NCBI GenBank assembly: GCA_944322395.1
Contig: CALUPA010000011.1
Span: 1-50,218, forward strand
Origin: an uncultured Phocaeicola sp.
GTDB taxonomy: Bacteria > Bacteroidota > Bacteroidia > Bacteroidales > Bacteroidaceae
Direction: 5' to 3'
DNA length: 50,218 nt
The position numbers were made by a program, and so were the translations under genes. Below, in pieces: positions 44,743 to 50,218 of this stretch; position 1 is the first letter of the stretch, and each line of letters starts with the position of its first letter. The notes below the pieces were generated by a model that made no database searches, was not told the origin of the DNA, and saw only the letters and a program-made list of their open reading frames with translations.

Positions 44743-45927
44743 TTATAGTATACCGTTTTTCAATTCATCATCTACTACAGCCATCATGCCTTCCACCTGT
44801 CCAAGAGCAAGCATACGTCCGTGGAATGAATATCCTGCATTGTAACCCTTGTCTTCATCGCCAAGCATCATGCGTCCGTGGTCAACGCGCATAGGCAATC
44901 CCGGATTTTCCTTTTCAAATATTCTTATGAGGTCAATCAGATGTCCGCGTCCTGTAAGATGTGTACTTTCGATGAAGTTACCGTCAGGCATAGCCGCTGT
45001 ACTACGCAAATGAACGAAGTGTGTACGTTTAGCAAACTTCTTGGCCAATTCGCGTGTATCGTTATGTTCACCAGCACTCAATGAGCCTGCACAGAAAGTC
45101 AATCCGTTATGAGGATTATCAACCGCATTGAGGAACCATGCTATATCTTCCTCGTTTGTAACTATACGAGGTAATCCAAGAATCTGGAAAGGAGGATCAT
45201 CCGGGTGTACACACATATTTACACCATATTCCTCACATACAGGCATTACAGCGGCAAGGAAGTAACGCATATTCTCACGCAATGCATCACGGTCTATTCC
45301 TTCATAAAGAGAAAGCAGACGTTTGAATATAGCTACTGGATTCTTGTCGCCTTCACGAATATTACCGTTTACGAATCCCTGAGTCTTCACGATGATAGCA
45401 TCAATAAGCTCATCTTTCTCTGCTTCAGTGATAACCTTGTCCAATTCCTCCACTTTGCGGAGTTCTTCTTCTGAGTAATCTTTTTCTGCACCTTCACGCT
45501 GAAGAATCTTTACGTCAAAATATGCAAAACGTACTCTGTCGTAGTACAAAGAGCTTGTACCGTCAGCCCAAGGATGCTGCAAGTCTGTTCTCACCCAGTC
45601 AATAACCGGCATGAAATTGTAGCATACTGTCTTTACACCGCACTTACCCAAATTGGCAAGGCTGACTTTATAGTTTTCAATCAACTGATCGCGTTCAGGA
45701 CCCGCATATTTGATAGCTTCACACACAGGAAGACTTTCCACTACTGACCATCTCAAGCCATATGATTCGATATACGATTTTAAATCATTAATAGCCTCAA
45801 CTGTCCATATTTCACCGTTTGGAACATCATGCAAGGCTGTTACTATTCCTTCTACTCCTATCTGACGCAACATGGAAAGAGTTATTTTATCTTTCTTTCC
45901 AAACCATCTCCAAGTTTTTTCCATCAT
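44743..45927 (-). CDS. uxuA: Mannonate dehydratase
   Basis: UxuA dehydrates D-mannonate to 2-keto-3-deoxygluconate. The 394-residue protein is a TIM-barrel enzyme starting MMEKTWRWFGKKDKITLSMLRQIGVEG. Conserved metal-binding parts include CVHPDDPPFQILGLPRIV near 240-257, TFCAGSLSAGEHNDT and THFVHLRSTAAMPDGNF. The C-terminal RVDHGRMMLGDEDKGYNAGYSFHGR is characteristic. It lies 37 bases after the SDR gene and before exuT. An ATG one codon later is an equally likely start. Confidence 0.95.
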   Translation of the reverse strand: MMEKTWRWFGKKDKITLSMLRQIGVEGIVTALHDVPNGEIWTVEAINDLKSYIESYGLRWSVVESLPVCEAIKYAGPERDQLIENYKVSLANLGKCGVKTVCYNFMPVIDWVRTDLQHPWADGTSSLYYDRVRFAYFDVKILQREGAEKDYSEEELRKVEELDKVITEAEKDELIDAIIVKTQGFVNGNIREGDKNPVAIFKRLLSLYEGIDRDALRENMRYFLAAVMPVCEEYGVNMCVHPDDPPFQILGLPRIVTNEEDIAWFLNAVDNPHNGLTFCAGSLSAGEHNDTRELAKKFAKRTHFVHLRSTAAMPDGNFIESTHLTGRGHLIDLIRIFEKENPGLPMRVDHGRMMLGDEDKGYNAGYSFHGRMLALGQVEGMMAVVDDELKNGIL

Positions 45928-45964
45928 AATGCTTAGAATTTATATCTAAAACTTTTAAATAACA

Positions 45965-46780
45965 TCACACTCCACTGAATGCACTGAAACCACCATCGAT
46001 AGCCAATGTTGCGCCAGTTATAAAACTTGCAGCATCACTGCAAAGGAACTGAACAGCACCATTTAATTCGGAAATATCTCCAAATCTTCTCATAGGAGTT
46101 TTAGCAATAACCTTCTTGCTACGTTCTGTCAGTGAACCGTCAGGATTAATCAATATAGCACGATTTTGGTTACCGATAAAAAATCCAGGAGCAATAGCAT
46201 TTACACGGATTTTTTCGCTGAACTTGATAGCCATTTCCTGAGCCATCCAACGAGTGAAGTTTTCAACAGCACTTTTTGCCATAGAATATCCGGGTACACG
46301 AGTTATTGACTCGTAAGCAGCCATTGAAGATACATTCACAATAACACCGCTCTGCTGTTTTGCCATTATCTCACCAAATACAAGGCATGGATAAACAGTA
46401 CCATTAAGGTTAAGATCAACAACTTTGTTAAGATCTTCCACCTTCATGTCAAATATATTCTGCTCAACAGTAAGTGTACCTCCAGGAATATTACCGCCAG
46501 CAGCATTGATAAGGAAATCCACACGTCCCCATTTTGAAAGGACAGTATCTTTTACAGAGCGAAGGCTCTCGATATCAAGCACATTGCATACAGTACCTGC
46601 GACATCTTCACTTACAGTTTTCAAGCGCTCCAATGCTGAATCGACTCTATCCTGATGTGCACCAATGATTATAACTTTAGCTCCAGCCTTCAACAAACCT
46701 TCAGCTATATTGCTACCCAAAACACCGGAACCACCTGTCACAACAGCAACTTTTCCGGTAATATCAAACATGTTATTCAT
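45965..46780 (-). CDS. SDR-family oxidoreductase, probable D-mannonate (fructuronate) oxidoreductase
   Basis: This 271-residue classical SDR has VTGGSGVLG near 15-23, the INAAGGN variant of the NNAG motif, the catalytic Ser in VSSMAAY, and YSMAKSAVENF (Tyr-x3-Lys). It does not belong to the long-chain dehydrogenase family of E. coli UxuB. It resembles the SDR-type UxuB (YjmF) of Bacillus subtilis, which reduces fructuronate to mannonate. Placement at the head of the uxuA-exuT-uxaC operon supplies the otherwise missing step. It is divergent from the AraC regulator. The Met at 46771 is an alternative start. Confidence 0.88.
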   Translation of the reverse strand: MNNMFDITGKVAVVTGGSGVLGSNIAEGLLKAGAKVIIIGAHQDRVDSALERLKTVSEDVAGTVCNVLDIESLRSVKDTVLSKWGRVDFLINAAGGNIPGGTLTVEQNIFDMKVEDLNKVVDLNLNGTVYPCLVFGEIMAKQQSGVIVNVSSMAAYESITRVPGYSMAKSAVENFTRWMAQEMAIKFSEKIRVNAIAPGFFIGNQNRAILINPDGSLTERSKKVIAKTPMRRFGDISELNGAVQFLCSDAASFITGATLAIDGGFSAFSGV

Positions 46781-46842
46781 ATATATAAGTTTTAAATTTT
46801 TCTAAATGCAAAAATACTACAGAAAGACATACATGAATATAC

Positions 46843-46859
46843 ATATCTTTGCAAGATAT
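46843..46859. promoter_or_regulatory. Palindrome between the hexuronate operon and its regulator
   Basis: ATATCTT-TGC-AAGATAT is a perfect 7-base-arm dyad in the 119-base divergent gap. It is near TATATTTG (46865-46872, a -7 element facing araC), while the minus-strand TATTTTTG (46809-46816) faces the operon. It may be the site of the AraC protein. Confidence 0.4.
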
Positions 46860-46899
46860 TTACGTATATTTGCATCTAAATCAAATCTTAATTATATAC

Positions 46900-47769
46900 A
46901 TGAAGAAGATATTAAATGAACAATTATACATATCAGACTCTAATCCTATAAAAGCAAGATCTTATGATTATAAATCATTTACTTATCCGTGGCATTTTCA
47001 CGGAGAATACGAAATGCTGTACGTAGAAAAAGGATACGGGCAATGTATAATAGGTGACAGTATTATAGATTATTCAGACGAAACTCTATTACTGTTCGGA
47101 TCGGCACTTCCACATTGTATGAAAAATCCCCCAGAATATGATAAAGACGATAATTTAAGAGTTAATGGGACAATAATACAATTTGAGAAAGACTTCATGC
47201 AATATTCATTTACACATTATGTACAATTCATAAACATAAACACACTACTAAATGAATCAAACCGAGGTATTAAAATATCTGTAAAAAACAAACCAGAAGT
47301 ATCATTACTACTTAAACAAATTCCAGTAGTGGAAGGTATGGAACAGATAATACTTTTCCTTAGATTGTTGCAAGAAATTTCATTAATAAAAAAAAGAGTA
47401 TTTGTTGCATCACCAAACTACAATCCTGTTCCTGCTGAATTCAAAAATAAAAAGATTGAGAAAGTTATAGCATATATAAATAAGAAATATACTGATAATA
47501 TTACATTAGACGAGATATCATCATACGCTGCCATGAATCCATCTGCATTTTGCAGATATTTCAAAGACAATACAGGAAAAACGCTAAAACAATATATCAC
47601 TGACATGAGAATCGGGTACTCTTGTAAACTACTGGCCGACGACCGCCTTAACGTTTCAGAAATAAGCATAGCATGCGGATTTGAGTCAGCCGTACATTTC
47701 AACAGATGTTTCAAGGGTATAACTGGAGTAACCCCTACAGAATACCGCAAAAAAATATTGGAATTATAA
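46900..47769 (+). CDS. AraC family transcriptional regulator
   Basis: This regulator of 289 residues starts at ATG 46900 (MKKILNEQLYI); the open frame goes back to 46849 but holds no ATG before 46900 and overlaps the promoter. The N-terminal cupin domain shows SFTYPWHFHGEYEMLYVEKGYG near 25-46, typical for sugar sensing. The C-terminal double helix-turn-helix (about 190-287) has ITLDEISSYAAMNPSAFCRYF and the family signature ISIACGFESAVHFNRCFKGITGVTPTEYRK. Divergent placement beside uxuB suggests that it controls the hexuronate operon, probably as an activator. The ligand would be a hexuronate or intermediate; this is inferred. Confidence 0.9.
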   Translation: MKKILNEQLYISDSNPIKARSYDYKSFTYPWHFHGEYEMLYVEKGYGQCIIGDSIIDYSDETLLLFGSALPHCMKNPPEYDKDDNLRVNGTIIQFEKDFMQYSFTHYVQFININTLLNESNRGIKISVKNKPEVSLLLKQIPVVEGMEQIILFLRLLQEISLIKKRVFVASPNYNPVPAEFKNKKIEKVIAYINKKYTDNITLDEISSYAAMNPSAFCRYFKDNTGKTLKQYITDMRIGYSCKLLADDRLNVSEISIACGFESAVHFNRCFKGITGVTPTEYRKKILEL

Positions 47770-47772
47770 TAC

Positions 47773-48711
47773 TTACCGTAGCATTACCACTCTACGCAAT
47801 ATTAGTTGCTTATACTGTTTCTTCATGTCATCCGGAAGGAAGGAATTATCGATTAACTCAAACCACTTAGGTAATGCACGACTAAAACGACGCGCCAAAT
47901 TCTCAATTACTTTTTCATCAACACCAGATGATGTTATTGCCTTGTAAAAGTCAATCTTACGCAAACGGCTTTTCTTTCCATTAAGAGTAAGGGCTAGTTC
48001 CTCTGTATCTTCAGGCATTACCAAAGCTGTAGAAAGCATATCGTATGCTGGTGTAAGAATATATCCACCAATCTGATTATAAAGAGAAAAGTTTTTAAGA
48101 TGCATATCGGCATTACCGGTTATCCAACAGAAAACTACAATCTCCCAAAAATTTATTACATCAAGTTGTGGCGCAGAAGAATAACGACGGATAAGTTTGG
48201 CTATTTGTTCATACGAACCCTTATATTTATATTCGGTAAGTCTTTCGGATAATTGACACATATCCTCCATGGCTATCTTACGGCCATCAGGCTGGCGGTC
48301 TATACGACGGGTGATATAACACAGCTCTCCATCGCTGAAGCGTATCAGACTATGGGGAACTACATTTATCTTCACAGCCTCAGCAAGATGCATGGTAACA
48401 TCCTCCAATTCCGGCAAAGCACGATATGAATGAGTCTGAGGTTTAAGAATGAAACGTCCCCAAAGACCAACTATTGTAAAACGGTCCGGTTCATTACGTC
48501 CGCCACGGTTAATATCGAGCGATAACTTAGCCTGAACGCCTGTTAGAGTTGTCTGACTACGTACAACCTGACGGGCAAGGTCTCCCAATTGGGCACGTAC
48601 ATATGGCAGCTCAGGGGCAGTACGAGTTCCGAAAAACTTCTTGGCACATGCAGGATGGAAATCCTGCATTCCTTCTCCTAATTCCTTATAACAATAAAGG
48701 CATCTGCTCAT
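47773..48711 (-). CDS. HipT-like toxin kinase (HipA C-terminal domain)
   Basis: This 312-residue serine/threonine kinase lacks the N-subdomain 1 of full HipA. The Gly-rich loop with autophosphorylation-type residues is RSQTTLTGVQAK (51-62), the ATP-binding Lys is K90 in FILKPQ, the catalytic Asp202 is in GNADMHLKNFSL (199-210), and the metal-binding Asp224 is in LTPAYDMLST. HipA/HipT kinases stop growth by phosphorylating an aminoacyl-tRNA synthetase (GltX or TrpS). An N-terminal knuckle C4-x2-C7 with H19 and C22 may bind zinc, an addition absent in E. coli HipT. It overlaps the HipS gene by 4 bases. The target is unknown. Confidence 0.88.
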   Translation of the reverse strand: MSRCLYCYKELGEGMQDFHPACAKKFFGTRTAPELPYVRAQLGDLARQVVRSQTTLTGVQAKLSLDINRGGRNEPDRFTIVGLWGRFILKPQTHSYRALPELEDVTMHLAEAVKINVVPHSLIRFSDGELCYITRRIDRQPDGRKIAMEDMCQLSERLTEYKYKGSYEQIAKLIRRYSSAPQLDVINFWEIVVFCWITGNADMHLKNFSLYNQIGGYILTPAYDMLSTALVMPEDTEELALTLNGKKSRLRKIDFYKAITSSGVDEKVIENLARRFSRALPKWFELIDNSFLPDDMKKQYKQLILRRVVMLR

Positions 48712-49046
48712 AACTTGTCCTCCTCTATTTCGTTGTCGGGTATTACACTTACAGCTCCTATACAGTCCTTACAACAAGCCAAAAGAAGAGACATACGGTC
48801 TCGCTGGTTTATTTTCCAACTCCTCTCTGCAATATCCAGCAACCAGCCTTCTGGTATCAGACCGTCAAAAAACGGAAACAGCACCATATCGTGAAACGGC
48901 TTATCTCCAAGAGGAAGTGTCAGACTGACAGCGGCTGCATCTGGCAGCTTAAGATAGTCAGTGTCGTATGTAAAAGTGAATCCGTTTTCGTCTTCCACCA
49001 ATCTACCAGCTAATCGGTCATGAAAAAATACTTTTGCGCGTTTCAT
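48708..49046 (-). CDS. HipS-like antitoxin (HipA N-subdomain 1)
   Basis: This free-standing 112-residue protein equals the N-terminal domain normally fused to HipA. It contains VFFHDRLAGRLVEDENGFTFTYD, LPLGDKPF, and FFDGLIPEGWLLDIAERSW with DRMSLLLACCKDCIGAVSV. In the HipBST system of enteropathogenic E. coli the separate HipS, not HipB, neutralises HipT. The order here, hipB-hipS-hipT, is the same, and each gene overlaps the next. It could be mistaken for a truncated hipA, but both halves are intact with in-frame overlaps, so a true split is more likely. Confidence 0.85.
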   Translation of the reverse strand: MKRAKVFFHDRLAGRLVEDENGFTFTYDTDYLKLPDAAAVSLTLPLGDKPFHDMVLFPFFDGLIPEGWLLDIAERSWKINQRDRMSLLLACCKDCIGAVSVIPDNEIEEDKL

Positions 49047-49270
49047 TACTTATCCTCCCCTGATTTTAGGCTCAGCTCAACCGGACCCACCTGACGACCG
49101 AAAAGACTAAGCACCTGATTTACCTTATCCATACGCAAGGTCTGTTTACCCTGTTCCAAATCACGAACAAAGCGTAACCCTACTCCAGATTTGTCAGCCA
49201 AATCCACCTGTGTCAATCCAAACTGACGACGCATCTCCTTTACAAAATCTGCTATTACTGTGTATTCCAT
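49046..49270 (-). CDS. HipB-like XRE family antitoxin/repressor
   Basis: This small DNA-binding protein has a helix-turn-helix of XRE type: MRRQFGLTQVDLADKSGVGL and VRDLEQGKQTLRMDKVNQVL. I start at ATG 49270 (MEYTVIADF, 74 residues). The frame from 49315 would begin upstream of the -7 element at 49290-49297, so it cannot be the used start. It shares one base with the hipS start. It should bind the three palindromes just upstream and repress its own operon, by analogy with HipB. Confidence 0.88.
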   Translation of the reverse strand: MEYTVIADFVKEMRRQFGLTQVDLADKSGVGLRFVRDLEQGKQTLRMDKVNQVLSLFGRQVGPVELSLKSGEDK

Positions 49271-49273
49271 AAT

Positions 49274-49374
49274 TATACCCTTTCGGGTACAAATATAATA
49301 AAACATTCGACTCATTATACCTTTTAGGGTATAATTTAGTATTCGCTGTTATTTTTTATACCCTAACGGGTATA
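49274..49374. promoter_or_regulatory. Three HipB-type operators and promoter
   Basis: Three palindromes of type TATACC-N6-GGTATA occur at 49274-49291 (right half GGTACA), 49316-49333 and 49357-49374. Their centres are 42 and 41 bases apart, four helix turns. The minus-strand -7 element TATATTTG (49290-49297) overlaps the first, and the expected -33 (about 49317-49320) falls in the second. Binding would block polymerase directly. Only the last two operators are fully symmetric. Confidence 0.75.
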
Positions 49375-49399
49375 ACTGGAATAAAAATATTAATGAAAA

Positions 49400-50131
49400 T
49401 TATAAGGCAATAGTCAGTTTCGCCAAATAATCGTAATGCTCTCCGCTATATACAAGCTCAGTCTTAAAACCATACTGAGATGCATAAAAATTCAGAGTTT
49501 CGTAATCAATATACAGCCACTTAAACGGTTCGCCCTTTATCTGTTTATACTGCATATTGAACTCTATCTCACCATAATAATCGGCCGCCAAATCAATAAT
49601 CACACTACCATCCTCATCTTCAAACAGATATTTCAAATCACTCGAATCCATAAGGATACATCCTCCCGGATTCAACAGTTCTTTCATACGTGTGAAGAAA
49701 GTTTCCATATTTTGCAAAGAACCGATTATTCCTGAACCGTTCATCAACATCAATATAGTGTCATATCCTCCCACAAACAAGGGATCAAATAAGTTCACCA
49801 AACGCGCATTGATACCACTCTCTTCCATAACTTTTACAGAAAGCGGAGATATGTCTATAGCTTCAACTTCCTTACCCATATCCTGCAAAGCAACCGAATG
49901 ACAACCGCTACCTGCACCTACATCCAAGATTTTACCTTCTGCCATATCAAGAGCCTTTCTCTCCAATTCCGGCATTTCATCATATTCGCGGAAGAGCGTA
50001 TCTAACGGTATTTCATCTTCATCAAACTGTGGTGAAAAAACTCTAAGTCTTCCTGCCTGACCTTTACAGAAGTAATCATATATAGCATTTCCCATTGGGT
50101 CTTTGCTTGTATCCAGTAATCCGTTATTCAT
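49400..50131 (-). CDS. Class I SAM-dependent methyltransferase
   Basis: This 243-residue cytoplasmic protein has the Rossmann-type SAM-binding fold. Motif I is ILDVGAGSGCHSVAL near 68-82, the acidic residue binding the ribose is in VEAIDISPLSV near 92-102, and YDTILMLMNGSGIIG near 124-138 takes the motif IV place. The substrate cannot be told. Its start is 17-20 bases from the 3' end of a group II intron, so its natural promoter has been pushed away and expression may depend on intron or upstream transcription. It is on the same strand as the hip genes, 85 bases before the hip promoter region. Confidence 0.85.
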   Translation of the reverse strand: MNNGLLDTSKDPMGNAIYDYFCKGQAGRLRVFSPQFDEDEIPLDTLFREYDEMPELERKALDMAEGKILDVGAGSGCHSVALQDMGKEVEAIDISPLSVKVMEESGINARLVNLFDPLFVGGYDTILMLMNGSGIIGSLQNMETFFTRMKELLNPGGCILMDSSDLKYLFEDEDGSVIIDLAADYYGEIEFNMQYKQIKGEPFKWLYIDYETLNFYASQYGFKTELVYSGEHYDYLAKLTIAL

Positions 50132-50147
50132 ATATTATATATGTTAT

Positions 50148-50218
50148 GTAGGTCGGCGGCATTGCTGCCGCTTTCCCCATTAAGAACTGTACGTGCGACT
50201 TTCACCGCATACAGCTCA
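50148..50218 (-). mobile_element. Group II intron, 3' end (domains V and VI, partial)
   Basis: On the minus strand 50217-50184 forms a 34-base domain V. It begins GAGCTGTATGCGG, has a GAAA tetraloop, and ends GTACAGTTC. It retains the AGC catalytic triad and differs from the classic yeast ai5-gamma domain V by a compensated pair and a G-U change. Domain VI follows (about 50183-50148), with a hairpin GCGGCA-GCAA-TGCCGC and a candidate bulged branch-point A in GACC. The intron 3' end is near 50148-50150; the exact base is uncertain. Domains I-IV and any maturase/reverse transcriptase lie beyond the window. Confidence 0.85.

Noticed and set aside
48708-49046. Frameshifted hipA pseudogene
   Set aside because: Both parts are complete, overlap with a normal ATGA-type junction, and keep all functional residues, as in split HipBST loci.

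Overview
The window is chromosomal DNA of a gut-type member of the Bacteroidales, most like Bacteroides/Phocaeicola or Prevotella. The evidence is the conserved gene neighbourhoods (surE-parA-parB-DUF5683-mltD-relA; pdxJ-exbB-exbD-tonB; alaS next to an M23 peptidase and a MerR regulator), start codons without Shine-Dalgarno sites, promoters of the Bacteroidetes type (TTTG, 19-20 bases, TAnnTTTG), several lipoproteins, and glycan-degradation genes. I cannot fix the species.

Layout. 1-75 is the 3' end of the tmRNA gene. 156-1463 holds a histidine phosphatase and pyrH, convergent on a shared hairpin. 1538-4399 is a three-gene operon of a steroid 5-alpha-reductase homologue, an Old-Yellow-Enzyme reductase and a short-chain dehydrogenase; this set matches the bile-acid/steroid clusters described for isoallolithocholate formation in gut Bacteroidales. 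It is preceded by two strong palindromes. 4703-17245 is mostly housekeeping: lpxB, surE, parAB, a DUF5683 protein, mltD, relA/spoT, merR, an M23 peptidase and alaS.

17363-28832 is a GC-rich xylan-utilisation locus on the minus strand: acetylesterase, GPH symporter, GH10, GH43, then GH67, then a GH43-CBM6-GH8 fusion and a GH43 lipoprotein. It has no SusC/SusD pair and no regulator in view. Two of its promoters carry the same unusual operator: four TTACAt-like hexamers every 21 (one gap of 22) bp, beginning exactly 32 bp upstream of the -7 element in both.

28983-36147 returns to housekeeping: recG, ispD, a DJ-1 protein, tonB-exbD-exbB, pdxJ, nadK. 36203-40028 is AT-rich and holds a GH127 enzyme and a FimB/Mfa2-like lipoprotein. 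A type II glutaminyl cyclase homologue and sufE follow. 41774-46780 is the hexuronate operon (uxuB-like SDR, uxuA, exuT, uxaC) with a divergent AraC regulator; it could use glucuronate released by GH67.

47773-49315 is a three-gene HipBST-type toxin-antitoxin locus (separate HipS and HipT, with HipB) behind three evenly spaced operators. A methyltransferase follows, and the window ends inside the 3' end (domains V and VI) of a minus-strand group II intron inserted just upstream of it.
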